The translations under genes and the position numbers were made by a program. This document shows positions 8,022 through 16,146 of a stretch of DNA of 64,000 nucleotides, piece after piece (position 1 is the stretch's first letter; each line of letters opens with the position of its first letter). The stretch is from Novosphingobium album (ex Hu et al. 2023) (GTDB taxonomy: Bacteria; Pseudomonadota; Alphaproteobacteria; Sphingomonadales; Sphingomonadaceae): positions 18,852 through 82,851 of the forward strand of contig NZ_JALHLE010000033.1 in NCBI RefSeq assembly GCF_022832385.1, in the 5' to 3' direction. The notes beneath the pieces were generated by a model that was not told the DNA's origin, did not search any database, and saw only the letters and a program-made list of their open reading frames with translations.

Positions 8022-10271
8022 TTGAACGTCAAGCCTGACATTGCAGGGAGGACACACCGCCGCCGCTTGCTGGTGCCCGTCGCCAGCATGACGTTCGGTA
8101 CACTTGTTCTGCTCATCCTGCTCGCCGCGTTCCTTATCGTATGCTTCGACTGGACCGCTTCGCAGCGCGAAGAGAACATGGTGGAACAAGGCTTCCAGCG
8201 GCTGGTCGAACAGTACGAAAAAGCTCTCGTGCCCCAGTCAGACTGGGATGACGCGATCGAAAAGCTGGACCACCGCTTTGACACCAAATTCGCCGATGCC
8301 AATTTCGGCTCGCAGTTGTACACCTTCAACGGCGTCACACACACCTTCTTCGTCGATGGTGCGAACCGCGTCATATATGCTTCCGTGAACGGCAAACATG
8401 CCAGCACGCGGGCATTCCGGCCATTCGCAGGCATCACCGCCGGGCTGCTTGTGCCGGTCCGCAAGGCCGAAGCCGCCCGCCCGCCGATCACACGGGTGGC
8501 TGTCGCCGGAGAGACCGTTACCAAACCCATCCAGTCCAGCGGACTCGTCCGGATCGGGGACACGGTCTACATCATGATCGCAACCCTGATCCAGCCGGAC
8601 TTCGGGCGAATTCTGCCCAAAGGCCCCCGGGCGCCAGTAGCCGTTACGGCAATGCCGATTGACCAGCCGATGCTGCGCACGTTCGCGTCGCGCTATCTTG
8701 TCGACGATCTGGAAATCGTGCCAACCGATTTAAGCGTCCATGATGGGCAGGCTTTCAGCCTGTTGTCGGGCAAAGCCCATTTCCGGCTGAGGTCTTCTTC
8801 CGGCACCGAAATCGCGGCACTGGCCTGGACACCGCGGCGGCCGGGCGTTCTGCTGCTTGAACAGCTCAAGTGGCCCTTGCTGGCGGCGCTTGTGCTTCTG
8901 GCCTTTGCCGGGTGGGTCCTCATCCGGCGTTGCGGGATGATCGTCGATGAACTGATCCTCAGCGAGGAGCAGGCCAAGCATCTGGGTTACCATGATCAGC
9001 TCACTGGTGTGCCCAACCGCGCGCTGTTGTTCGAACGGCTGCCCCGGCTGCTGGCCTCGGCCGGCGGCAGCGAACCCAGACTGGCCGTGCTGGCCGTCGA
9101 TCTGGATCGCTTCAAGGAAGTGAACGACACTCTGGGCCATCCGGCGGGCGACCGCCTGCTGAAAACGCTGGCCGAGCGCCTGCAGGCTGCATCTGCGGCA
9201 ACCGGCAACGCGCTCATAGCCAGGCTCGGCGGCGACGAGTTCATTCTGGCCTGTCCGGTGGAGGACCGCCAGGCAGCCGAGGAACTGGCCTGCCGCTGCC
9301 TGGACACGATCATGCAGCCCGTACAGGGCGAATATGGCAAGATCGATGTCGGCTGTTCGATCGGTGGCGTACTGGTCGAGGAGAGCGGGACCGACCCATC
9401 CGTCATCCTGCGACGAGCCGACCTGGCGCTGTACCAGTCAAAGGCCAGCGGCAAAGGCCGCGTGACTTTCTTCGAACCCGGAATGGAGGACGCCTTCCGG
9501 ACCCGCCGGGCTCTCGAGCATAGCCTTCGCGCATCGCTGACGAACGACACCTTCCACATGGTCTATCAGCCCCAGGTCACTGCGGAAGGAAATGTCCCCG
9601 CGGTGGAAGCGTTGCTGCGCTGGTCTCATCCGGAGCTCGGCGAAATCTCACCGGCGACATTCATTCCACTGGCGGAGGAAGCCGGGCTGATCATGGCGAT
9701 CGGCAAATTGGTGATGCGCCGCGTCTTTGAGGAAACCGCAGATTGGCAACACGTGCGCGTGGCGATCAACGTCTCGGCCATACAGATGCGCACACCGGGC
9801 TATGCAGCGCAGGTCATGCAGCTGGCGGCGAGAACCGGAATCGATCCCTCCCGCTACGAAATAGAACTGACTGAAACCGCGCTGCTGGGCGACGGGCCAG
9901 CAACAGCGGAAAACTTCGACATTTTGCGGCGGCTTGGCTTTTCCATCGTTCTTGACGATTTCGGAACCGGGTATTCCAGCCTCAGCCTGCTCCACCGCTT
10001 CCGCGTCGACAAGATCAAGATCGACCGCAGCTTCGTATGCGACCTTGGCAAGAGCGAAGAAGTCAACGCCCTTGTGAGTGCGATCGTAAGGCTGGCCAAG
10101 TCCTTCAATCTCGGCGTCATTGCCGAAGGTGTGGAGACAGAGGAACAACGACAACTGCTGACAAGGGCCGGTTGCACCAAATTCCAGGGGTTTCTGACCG
10201 GCGCCCCGATGCCGGCCAGCCAGATTGCCGCGCTGGTCGAAACCGGGGCACCGCAACGCCGCCTCGCCTGA
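8022..10271 (+). CDS. Membrane CHASE4-GGDEF-EAL protein (cyclic-di-GMP synthesis/degradation)
   Basis: A 749-residue bifunctional-architecture c-di-GMP enzyme. Order: basic N-terminus, TM1 about 17-42, periplasmic CHASE4-like sensor about 45-280, TM2 about 284-302, GGDEF domain about 320-485 and EAL domain about 495-745. The GGDEF motif is intact at 403-407 (RLGGDEF) and no RxxD inhibitory site precedes it. The EAL domain keeps EALLRW at 529, INVSAIQM, ELTETALLGD, DDFGTGYSSL, KIKIDRSF and AEGVE, so phosphodiesterase activity is expected. The start is probably TTG 8022: an in-frame stop sits at 8001, no ATG lies between, and the next ATG (8088) would cut into TM1. It ends 15 bp from the convergent CYTH gene. 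The sensed signal is unknown. Confidence 0.92.
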   Translation: MNVKPDIAGRTHRRRLLVPVASMTFGTLVLLILLAAFLIVCFDWTASQREENMVEQGFQRLVEQYEKALVPQSDWDDAIEKLDHRFDTKFADANFGSQLYTFNGVTHTFFVDGANRVIYASVNGKHASTRAFRPFAGITAGLLVPVRKAEAARPPITRVAVAGETVTKPIQSSGLVRIGDTVYIMIATLIQPDFGRILPKGPRAPVAVTAMPIDQPMLRTFASRYLVDDLEIVPTDLSVHDGQAFSLLSGKAHFRLRSSSGTEIAALAWTPRRPGVLLLEQLKWPLLAALVLLAFAGWVLIRRCGMIVDELILSEEQAKHLGYHDQLTGVPNRALLFERLPRLLASAGGSEPRLAVLAVDLDRFKEVNDTLGHPAGDRLLKTLAERLQAASAATGNALIARLGGDEFILACPVEDRQAAEELACRCLDTIMQPVQGEYGKIDVGCSIGGVLVEESGTDPSVILRRADLALYQSKASGKGRVTFFEPGMEDAFRTRRALEHSLRASLTNDTFHMVYQPQVTAEGNVPAVEALLRWSHPELGEISPATFIPLAEEAGLIMAIGKLVMRRVFEETADWQHVRVAINVSAIQMRTPGYAAQVMQLAARTGIDPSRYEIELTETALLGDGPATAENFDILRRLGFSIVLDDFGTGYSSLSLLHRFRVDKIKIDRSFVCDLGKSEEVNALVSAIVRLAKSFNLGVIAEGVETEEQRQLLTRAGCTKFQGFLTGAPMPASQIAALVETGAPQRRLA

Positions 10272-10286
10272 TGCCGGCCGGGCTGG

Positions 10287-10757
10287 TCAGGCCTCCAGAG
10301 CGAGCGCCATATTGCCGTACCGCGGATCGCCGGTCACTTCCCGACCCAGCCAATCGGGCAGCGCAACCTCCTCATCCGGACGTTCCAGTTCGATCTCCGC
10401 GAGGACAAGGCCTTCCAGAGCGCCGGTAAAGACGTCCACTTCCCAGGTCCGCCCGGCTCCTGCGGGCACCAGATAGCGAGTCTTCTCGACGATCCGGCCG
10501 TTGCGCATCTCCATCATCGCCAGCGCATCCGCGACGGGAATGGCATATTCGAATTCAGGACGTGACAGCGCCGGTCCGTCGGCCCGCGCTGCACCCTTGA
10601 CGGTGAGCTTCGCACTGCTCCCGTCGATCACCCGGACGCGCACGCTCGTTGTGCCGCCGTTCGCAAGATAGGCCTGCCGTATGCGCCGGGCACCGGACAC
10701 CTGCGAACGCCAGGCGTCGCCGGAAACAAGAAACTTGCGCTCGATCTCCAAAATCAT
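10287..10757 (-). CDS. CYTH-domain protein (triphosphate tunnel metalloenzyme)
   Basis: A 156-residue single-domain CYTH protein. These fold as tunnels that bind triphosphates or polyphosphate with divalent metal; bacterial members are often tripolyphosphatases, and some are adenylate cyclases. The signature ExExK is at residues 4-8 (MILEIERKFLV). Alternating charged strands follow (VRVRV, KLTVKG, FEYAIP, EVDVF, LAEIELERPDE). The start ATG 10757 overlaps the CHAD stop as ATGA, so the two are translationally coupled. CYTH and CHAD domains are often fused; here they are separate adjacent genes. Substrate undetermined. Confidence 0.9.
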   Translation of the reverse strand: MILEIERKFLVSGDAWRSQVSGARRIRQAYLANGGTTSVRVRVIDGSSAKLTVKGAARADGPALSRPEFEYAIPVADALAMMEMRNGRIVEKTRYLVPAGAGRTWEVDVFTGALEGLVLAEIELERPDEEVALPDWLGREVTGDPRYGNMALALEA

Positions 10758-11662
10758 GCCGAATGCCGTCCCTGCGTCCGCCAGATGTCCCACAGCCTGT
10801 GCCAGTGATCCACCAGGGCGTCCGCTTCCTGCGCCAGAAGCCGTCCGACAAGGGGAGCGGTGTCCCGCTCCATCTGCTTGCGCCGGTCCGCCGCGAGCCC
10901 GCGCAGGGTGGCCGCCGACTTGTCATACCGCGTGCCCGGCACAAACCCGCCCAGCCGCTCTTCCAGCACACAGAGATCGTGATGCAGGCCCAGCAGATCG
11001 GCAAGGCGGCCCAGTTCCGCCGCACGCGGCTGCATCATCACGGGCCAGACCGGCACCAGCAATCGGGTATGATACCAATGATATTTCATGCGCTTGCGAA
11101 GTTCATGAAAATGCATGGCATCCGGCTCGCGCGCAGCCGCACGCCAGGCCTTGTCCGCTTGCCGGAGAACCCGGCCCAGTCCGGGGCCAAGCGCGTCCCA
11201 GTCCTCTTCGTCGAGCGTCCAGCCGGGTATCCGTTCCCGCACCATCGCCAGCAACGCCCGCGCCTGCTCGAGCCGCGCCTCGGCAGCTTCGCCCATCGCG
11301 ACCTGCGCCATTTCGTCCGCGAATTGCTCACGCAGACCGAGTATGCTGGCACGGTCGACGTCTTCCGGCACACTGGCCAGCAGCACGTCACACGTATCCA
11401 GCAGCACCCGGGCATCGCGCGTGAAGGCCAGCAGGCGTGCAATGTCGCGGAACGCCGCGTTCTCGTAAGTATAGTCCGGGAAACCGGAGCGCACGATCCG
11501 GAGCAGCGCGCGCAGCTTCTTGCAGGCCTTCCGCACCTCGTGAATGGCCTTGTCGCGAGGCCTGCCGGCGATGGCCGAAAGAGCACCGTCGATCTGTTCG
11601 CGGGCAATCCGGTGCAGCCCCAGCTTCACTGTACGGTCACTGTTTCTGAAACGGTAGGCCAT
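10754..11662 (-). CDS. CHAD-domain protein
   Basis: A 302-residue all-helical protein with two CHAD-like halves. The conserved basic His motif is HEVRKACKKLRALLRIVR near residue 41, and a second copy is FHELRKRMKYHWYH near residue 205. CHAD domains bind inorganic polyphosphate and localise to polyphosphate granules. The gene is coupled by a 4-nt overlap to the CYTH gene downstream, supporting a joint role with polyphosphate or another triphosphate polymer. A terminator ends rplL just upstream, so CHAD must have its own promoter in 11663-11757. I could not pick one with confidence. Confidence 0.9.
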   Translation of the reverse strand: MAYRFRNSDRTVKLGLHRIAREQIDGALSAIAGRPRDKAIHEVRKACKKLRALLRIVRSGFPDYTYENAAFRDIARLLAFTRDARVLLDTCDVLLASVPEDVDRASILGLREQFADEMAQVAMGEAAEARLEQARALLAMVRERIPGWTLDEEDWDALGPGLGRVLRQADKAWRAAAREPDAMHFHELRKRMKYHWYHTRLLVPVWPVMMQPRAAELGRLADLLGLHHDLCVLEERLGGFVPGTRYDKSAATLRGLAADRRKQMERDTAPLVGRLLAQEADALVDHWHRLWDIWRTQGRHSA

Positions 11663-11759
11663 CGGTGCCCCAAGAAGGCGATCTGGTTACACGGTCAGGA
11701 CCATGGCCCAGCTTGTCACGTCATTGCAATGCCTCTGACGAGGTGGAACACTTGCAACG

Positions 11760-11790
11760 AAAAAGGGCGGCCCCGGTGGAGCCGCCCTTT
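11760..11790 (-). terminator. Rho-independent terminator of rplJ-rplL
   Basis: On the minus strand, a GGGCGGC/GCCGCCC stem with flanking A/T pairs and a 9-nt loop is followed by five T. It lies 34 nt after the rplL stop. Confidence 0.85.
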
Positions 11791-11823
11791 CCCTTTTTCG
11801 TCCGGTGAAGAACCGGAAAAAGA

Positions 11824-12201
11824 TTACTTGAGCTCGACGGTGCCGCCGGCTTCCTCGATCTTCTTCTTGATTTCTTCGGCTTCAGCCTTGTTGACGCCTT
11901 CCTTGACGGCCTTCGGGGCGCCTTCAACGAGAGCCTTGGCTTCAGCGAGGCCCAGGCCGGTGATGGCGCGGACTTCCTTGATGACCTGGATCTTCTTGCC
12001 GCCGTCACCGGTCAGGATGACGTCGAATTCGGTCTTCTCTTCAGCAGCGGCAGCGGCTTCACCGCCACCGGCGGGAGCGGCAACGGCCACGGCAGCAGCG
12101 GCGGAAACGCCCCATGCTTCTTCCAGGGCCTTGGCGAGGTCAGCGGCCTCGAGGACGGTCAGCTGCGACAGTTCTTCAACAAGCTTGGCGATATCGGCCA
12201 T
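11824..12201 (-). CDS. rplL: 50S ribosomal protein L7/L12
   Basis: The 125-residue acidic stalk protein that recruits translation GTPases. N-terminal dimerisation helix MADIAKLVEELSQLTVLEAA, an Ala/Gly/Pro hinge (about residues 37-52), then the C-terminal domain EKTEFDVILTGDGGKKIQV and KEVRAITGLGLAEAKALVEG, ending TVELK. Normal length. It follows rplJ by 87 nt, as in the usual rplJ-rplL pair, and has its own terminator. In most bacteria rpoB and rpoC follow; here they do not. Confidence 0.98.
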   Translation of the reverse strand: MADIAKLVEELSQLTVLEAADLAKALEEAWGVSAAAAVAVAAPAGGGEAAAAAEEKTEFDVILTGDGGKKIQVIKEVRAITGLGLAEAKALVEGAPKAVKEGVNKAEAEEIKKKIEEAGGTVELK

Positions 12202-12288
12202 GATACTTTACTCCTGATCTGTGGTCCCGGCGGGCCTCATGCCGCAAACCGGGATAAATCGTTTCGAAACGTGTTACCGAGCTGCGGC

Positions 12289-12804
12289 TCAGGCAGCGTC
12301 CTTCGCGGCGTAGGCGCCGAAGACACGGGCCAGCTTGGCCGCCGGAGCGGTCGACAGCTGGGCGATCTTCGTGGCCGGAGCCTGGACGAGGCCGATAAGC
12401 TTGGCGCGCAGTTCGTCGAGCGAGGGCATCGTGGCGAGAGCCTTGACACCTTCGGGGGTCAGAACGTTTGCGCCCATCGCGCCGCCGACGATCTCGATCT
12501 TGTCGGTCGTCTTGGCGAATTCGACGACAGCCTTGGCGGCAGCGACGGGGTCCACCGAAGTGGCGATGGCCGTCGGGCCGGTCAGGAAGTCGCCGATACC
12601 GGCATAGTCGGTATCCGCGATGGCAATCTTGGCAAGACGGTTCTTCGCAACCTTGTAAGTCGCGCCGGCTTCACGGATCTTCGTGCGCAGGGCAGTGGAC
12701 TGAGCCACCGTCATGCCGAGGTTGCGGGTGACGACCACCACGCCGACCTCGTTGAAGACCGCGTTGAGCTGGGCGACCGAATCGGCTTTCTGCGAACGAT
12801 CCAT
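12289..12804 (-). CDS. rplJ: 50S ribosomal protein L10
   Basis: A 171-residue stalk base protein that binds 23S rRNA and carries L7/L12 dimers. Starts MDRSQKADSVAQLNAVFNEV, with NRLAKIAI and FLTGPTAIATS typical of L10. The C-terminal helix that holds L12 is Ala-rich (AQLSTAPAAKLARVFGAYA). A strong Shine-Dalgarno (AAGGAGTAAGGC) precedes the ATG. L10 commonly represses its own mRNA through a structured leader, and a candidate hairpin lies just upstream. Confidence 0.98.
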   Translation of the reverse strand: MDRSQKADSVAQLNAVFNEVGVVVVTRNLGMTVAQSTALRTKIREAGATYKVAKNRLAKIAIADTDYAGIGDFLTGPTAIATSVDPVAAAKAVVEFAKTTDKIEIVGGAMGANVLTPEGVKALATMPSLDELRAKLIGLVQAPATKIAQLSTAPAAKLARVFGAYAAKDAA

Positions 12805-13010
12805 GCCTTACTCCTTCACATGTGACCGCTTGGGACAGATGCCCCGCACGGCCGGCTACGTTTGTCCATGGCACCAACCTGCAATCAGGCCGTGCACCAC
12901 GGGCGAGTCCGTTCGAAGGGGAAGGAGTTTCGCGCCGGAACGCGAGGTTGGCACCACGCTTCATCAGGAGCGAGGGGCCGGAAAATTTCCTGTTCCCCGT
13001 CTAGGCTGCA
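12805..13010 (-). promoter_or_regulatory. Probable L10 (rplJ) leader region
   Basis: The region upstream of rplJ contains a perfect 8-bp stem, GCACGGCC at 12846-12853 with GGCCGTGC at 12888-12895, closing a 34-nt loop. A competing stem is possible between CCAACCT near 12874 and AGGTTGG near 12942. L10 or L10(L12) complexes bind such leaders in many bacteria; assigning it here is inference from position and fold. No gene was found in 12805-13325. Confidence 0.45.
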
Positions 13011-13093
13011 AATTAAGAGGGAAACCCCCAGCAGCTGTCTCGGACGGATGATCGGCAAGGCTGCGATTGCTCGGGCCTGCCGGTCGGAGCGGG

Positions 13094-13122
13094 CCATTGG
13101 CGGAAACCGTGCAAAGAGTCAA
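13094..13122 (-). promoter_or_regulatory. Candidate promoter of rplJ-rplL
   Basis: On the minus strand, TTGACT (13122-13117), a 17-nt spacer, then CAATGG (13099-13094). The -35 is good, the -10 weak. It would give a leader of about 280 nt. Nothing better was seen between rplJ and the divergent gene. Confidence 0.3.
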
Positions 13123-13325
13123 GCCGCGAGGCGTGGGCAAAGCGTGCTTTCAGCGCGGTTTCCAGGCGCAAAGACGCTGGCGGATTGCCGTGCGGCGGCA
13201 TTATGCCGTTCACGCCCATGATTTGATTGCGTGATTTTACGTATCATTACCCTCATATTGCGTTAACGCGGCTGTGTCAGCTTGCTTGTCTTACGGGGGG
13301 CATGGACAGCCAGGAGGCGGTTCGT

Positions 13326-13610
13326 ATGCAGTCGGTCAGATACCAGCCCGTTCCCTTTTCCATCGGCGGCGTGGCGTATCCCAGGGCGATACCCGTAGCG
13401 GGCAATCGCGCTGCGTCCTCCAAGCGTTTCGGACCCGAAGATTCCAAAGGCTTCAAGCCGATGTTCTTCGCCCGCAACACTGTCACCGATCACGATGCTG
13501 AAGCGCAGTTGCGGCTGGACTGGGAACAGGCGGCAGCGCAGATCATCGCAAGGGCCTATTCCGACGACCCGCTCGACGAGAAAGGGGCGCTCTTCGACTT
13601 CACAGTCTGA
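13326..13610 (+). CDS. Small protein of unknown function
   Basis: A 94-residue soluble protein (MQSVRYQPVPFSIGGVAYPR ... DEKGALFDFTV). I chose ATG 13326 because GGAGG ends 8 nt before it. An in-frame ATG at 13302 would add eight residues (MDSQEAVR) and has only a G run before it. There is no signal peptide or membrane segment; the C-terminal half is acidic and probably helical (AQLRLDWEQAAAQIIARAYS). The family is not recognised. It stands alone between the divergent rplJ leader and the convergent XRE gene. Confidence 0.7.
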   Translation: MQSVRYQPVPFSIGGVAYPRAIPVAGNRAASSKRFGPEDSKGFKPMFFARNTVTDHDAEAQLRLDWEQAAAQIIARAYSDDPLDEKGALFDFTV

Positions 13611-13645
13611 AAGCCCTTGTTCTGCCCCGGCCGGATGCTGCTGCG

Positions 13646-13888
13646 CTATTCGGCGGCAGCCTGATAACCGAGCAGATCACCGGGCTGGCAATCGAGTTCG
13701 CGGCAGATCGCCTCCAGCGTCGAAAAACGGATCGCCTTGGCCTTGCCGGTCTTGAGGATCGAGAGATTGGCCAGTGTGATGCCGATGCGCTCGGCCAGTT
13801 CGGTAAGCGTCATGCGGCGGGCATAGAGCAGGTCATCGAGCTTCACCACGATCCTGGTTCCTTCTGTTTCTGCAGAGTCCGCGCTCAT
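13646..13888 (-). CDS. XRE/Cro-CI-type helix-turn-helix regulator (YozG-like)
   Basis: An 80-residue single-domain DNA-binding protein. The start ATG 13888 shares one base with the DUF2975 stop (TGATG). The HTH runs over about residues 13-70: IVVKLDDLLYARRMTLTELA, ERIGITLANLSILKTGKAK, then FSTLEAICRELDCQPGDLL. These short regulators are commonly paired with DUF2975 membrane proteins. As the last gene of a three-gene operon it probably represses its own promoter at 14669-14697, which is flanked by inverted repeats. Confidence 0.9.
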   Translation of the reverse strand: MSADSAETEGTRIVVKLDDLLYARRMTLTELAERIGITLANLSILKTGKAKAIRFSTLEAICRELDCQPGDLLGYQAAAE

Positions 13889-14445
13889 CAAACGGTTCCT
13901 TCGAGTTCGGCGCGCATCTCGGCCCCCTTGCGGAACACGCGGGCGAGGATGAACAGAATGAGCATGAGCAGCAGGCCGTTGCCATTGAAGCCGCCATCGA
14001 CTTCGACGCGAACGTCAATCGCGCTGTCGCGAACGCCTTCGGTCAGCTTGTGAATCCAGGTGGCGATGCCGGTAATCGGCAGCGCGATGATCTGCACCGC
14101 CAGCGTCAGCCATGCCATCCGGGTCAGCCGCCGCGCATTTTCCGGTACGAAGGGATCACCCTCCCCGACCGTGCCCACGATCTGCTTGAGCAGCTGGAAG
14201 ATCCGGAACAGTAACACCAGTAAGCCGGCACCCAGCAGGCAAAGCGCGACAATGGCCATGTAGAACTGGCCAAACACCAGTCCGGGGGCCTGGGTGGCAA
14301 GCTCTGCCATGATCTTTCCGCGCAGGACGAGCATGATCGGGATGCCTGCGAGGCAGGCAGTTGCACCGACTACCATGACCCCCATCAGGAACCACAGAAT
14401 GCCCTTGGCTGCGGCCAGCAACGGGTCACGCGTGATAGACGTCAT
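13888..14445 (-). CDS. DUF2975 family membrane protein
   Basis: A 185-residue integral membrane protein with four hydrophobic segments (about residues 12-35, 55-80, 105-125 and 150-170). The motif GEGDPFVPENARRLTRMAWL between TM2 and TM3 is the family hallmark. I start at ATG 14445 (MTSITRDPLL), seven bases after GGGAGG. A GTG-independent upstream ATG six codons earlier has no Shine-Dalgarno. DUF2975 proteins sit beside a small XRE regulator in many bacteria, and the pair is suggestive of a membrane-signal module, but no mechanism is established that I can cite. Confidence 0.88.
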   Translation of the reverse strand: MTSITRDPLLAAAKGILWFLMGVMVVGATACLAGIPIMLVLRGKIMAELATQAPGLVFGQFYMAIVALCLLGAGLLVLLFRIFQLLKQIVGTVGEGDPFVPENARRLTRMAWLTLAVQIIALPITGIATWIHKLTEGVRDSAIDVRVEVDGGFNGNGLLLMLILFILARVFRKGAEMRAELEGTV

Positions 14446-14459
14446 GCGCTGTCCTCCCG

Positions 14460-14636
14460 TCACATCAGGACCGGGGCATAGGCACCCGGCGCAGCCACGA
14501 CCACGACTGCCGATGCGGCAGGAGCCTGGCTGTGAGCGGGCGTGGTCACGGTGGGGATCCAGAAGGTCATCACAGCCGCGACGGCCAGGACGACCGCGAA
14601 GGGGCGGAAGGTGCGTTGGGTCTCTTGATGGGTCAT
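14460..14636 (-). CDS. Small single-pass membrane or secreted protein
   Basis: A 58-residue peptide starting MTHQETQRTFRPF, with one hydrophobic segment (AVVLAVAAVMTFWIPTV, about 14-30) and an Ala/Val-rich tail (SAVVVVAAPGAYAPVLM). GGAG lies 8 nt before the ATG at 14636. An upstream in-frame start at 14672 would lie on the predicted transcript but adds an unlikely leader. First gene of the DUF2975/HTH operon, ending 14 nt before DUF2975. Function unknown. Confidence 0.65.
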   Translation of the reverse strand: MTHQETQRTFRPFAVVLAVAAVMTFWIPTVTTPAHSQAPAASAVVVVAAPGAYAPVLM

Positions 14637-14647
14637 TTCACGTTCTC

Positions 14648-14735
14648 CGATATACGTCATATCGAAATTCAATAAAACCGAACCGGCTTATTGTCAAACG
14701 ATAATATCGTAAAACGATATACTCCTGATCGTTTT
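14648..14735. promoter_or_regulatory. Cluster of three inverted repeats around the XRE-operon promoter
   Basis: Site 1: CGATAT, 5 nt, ATATCG (14648-14664), at the predicted start of transcription. Site 2: ACGAT, 3 nt, ATCGT (14698-14710), touching the -35. Site 3: AAAACGAT, 9 nt, ATCGTTTT (14711-14735). All share a CGAT core. Likely operators for the HTH protein encoded last in the operon; that link is inference. Confidence 0.55.
14669..14697 (-). promoter_or_regulatory. Predicted promoter of the small-protein/DUF2975/XRE operon
   Basis: On the minus strand, TTGACA (14697-14692), a 17-nt spacer, then TATTGA (14674-14669). Transcription would start near 14662. Inverted repeats lie on both sides. 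Confidence 0.55.
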
Positions 14736-14820
14736 GCGATCAGGACGCCTGCCAACGAAGCAGGACGGGAGTGGAAGCACCGCCAAACCCGGCTGAATTA
14801 CGCACGAACCTGCCGCGCCG

Positions 14821-16146
14821 TCAGCCAAGCCGGGCGACGCGCTCCCCCAGCCCGCGCCCTTCCCAGAGCTTGAGAAAGACGGTGAGCACATGAAGGCAGT
14901 TGCGCGCAGGCTCGATCGCCAGCACCGCCGGATCGCGCGGCCCGCTCGCCTCGAAAATGCCCGGCAGCCGGAAGGCGATGATTTCCGGGAAGGCCAGAAC
15001 GCGCGCCACACCCATGGCGGCAATATGAACCATCAGGTGGTTTTCCAGTTCGGCCGCCGTGATCGTGGGGCCCCCGCCGGACCGGTATTCCTCCACGAAC
15101 AGGCCGAGCAGATCATCGAGGTGATCGTCCCATATGGCGTGGTGAGCCGCCGAGAGGCCGCCCCATAACGCGGCTCCCAGCGTGATCTGCCCAACCCGAC
15201 CCCAGTCGATGAACCCGCAACGCAGCACGGCGGCGCCCTCACGCCAGAAAAAGGCGTTGTCGATATGCGCGTTCCAGTGGTTGAGCGCGATCATGCCGGG
15301 ATTGCCGGTCAGATAGGCCTGCACCGCCTGCTGGCGGTCCAGCACCATCATGGCCTCGCTGTGCAGCCGGTCCAAAAACGCCGGCGCGCGAACAGGCGCG
15401 GGGAAATGCTGCGGTGCCCGTTCCACGAAGCTGCGGGCATAGGCCAATTCCGCCTGCAGCCCGGCCTTGCCCTGACGGATCGCATCGGCGCTGCCCGTCG
15501 TCGGGTTCCAGGGAAAACACGCGTCGATGTCCGGCGAGAGGCGGCCCGCCCTGTGCGCCCCGGCCAGCCGCGCCAGCGCCGTGACGGTCGCGCGGTAATA
15601 GGGGAGCGGATCGTCCATTGTCTGAAAATCGAGTGTCTTGGCCCGGTGCTGCTCGATGGTGCGACCGTCCACCGTCTGCCCGAAGGCGATGCGCTCGGTG
15701 ATGACGATCCCGGTGCCGGTCGCCTGCTCGTAGTCCGCAAAGAGCGGTTCGGCCACCGCCACCGGAAATCCGGGCTGGCGCGCAAGGGCCATGAACGGGG
15801 CCTCGCTGGCCATTTCATAGCGCCCCGGATGATCGCGCCGCCGGTCGGCGAAATCGCGCGAGAACTTCACGAACAGGGCCGTGTGCAATCCCGGGGCGGA
15901 CCGCGCATATTCGACATCGAGCAGGAACTTGGCGCCGGTGCTGCCCCCGGGGCAGCGCTCGAACCGGTCGATGCGCGCGACATGGTTGTCCTCGCCCAGC
16001 GACCCGAAGCGCCGGAAGGCGGCGGTCAGCCAGGCCGCCCCATCCTCGCGCAGAGCGTCCCCATGCGCCGGGATAATAACGCCGGTCGCATCGCCCGGGG
16101 CACGGTCAAGGAAGACGGGTTCGGGTAAGGGTTGCGGAATGGTCAT
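14821..16146 (-). CDS. Phosphotransferase-family (APH/CHK fold) protein with altered catalytic residue
   Basis: A 441-residue cytoplasmic protein with kinase-like fold marks: FVKFSRDF (possible ATP Lys93), IVITERIAFG (hinge), ALNHWNAHIDNAFF (catalytic loop, 288-300) and CGFIDWGRVG (metal-binding Asp314). The canonical APH loop is HGDxxxxN. Here it reads H290-W-N292-A-H-I-D-N297, so the catalytic Asp is Asn. It may be a pseudokinase or use another base. The start MTIPQPLPEPVFL at 16146 lies only 30 nt upstream of the divergent rpoB -35 box. It is otherwise alone, ending 185 nt upstream of the DUF2975 operon. Substrate unknown. Confidence 0.8.
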   Translation of the reverse strand: MTIPQPLPEPVFLDRAPGDATGVIIPAHGDALREDGAAWLTAAFRRFGSLGEDNHVARIDRFERCPGGSTGAKFLLDVEYARSAPGLHTALFVKFSRDFADRRRDHPGRYEMASEAPFMALARQPGFPVAVAEPLFADYEQATGTGIVITERIAFGQTVDGRTIEQHRAKTLDFQTMDDPLPYYRATVTALARLAGAHRAGRLSPDIDACFPWNPTTGSADAIRQGKAGLQAELAYARSFVERAPQHFPAPVRAPAFLDRLHSEAMMVLDRQQAVQAYLTGNPGMIALNHWNAHIDNAFFWREGAAVLRCGFIDWGRVGQITLGAALWGGLSAAHHAIWDDHLDDLLGLFVEEYRSGGGPTITAAELENHLMVHIAAMGVARVLAFPEIIAFRLPGIFEASGPRDPAVLAIEPARNCLHVLTVFLKLWEGRGLGERVARLG

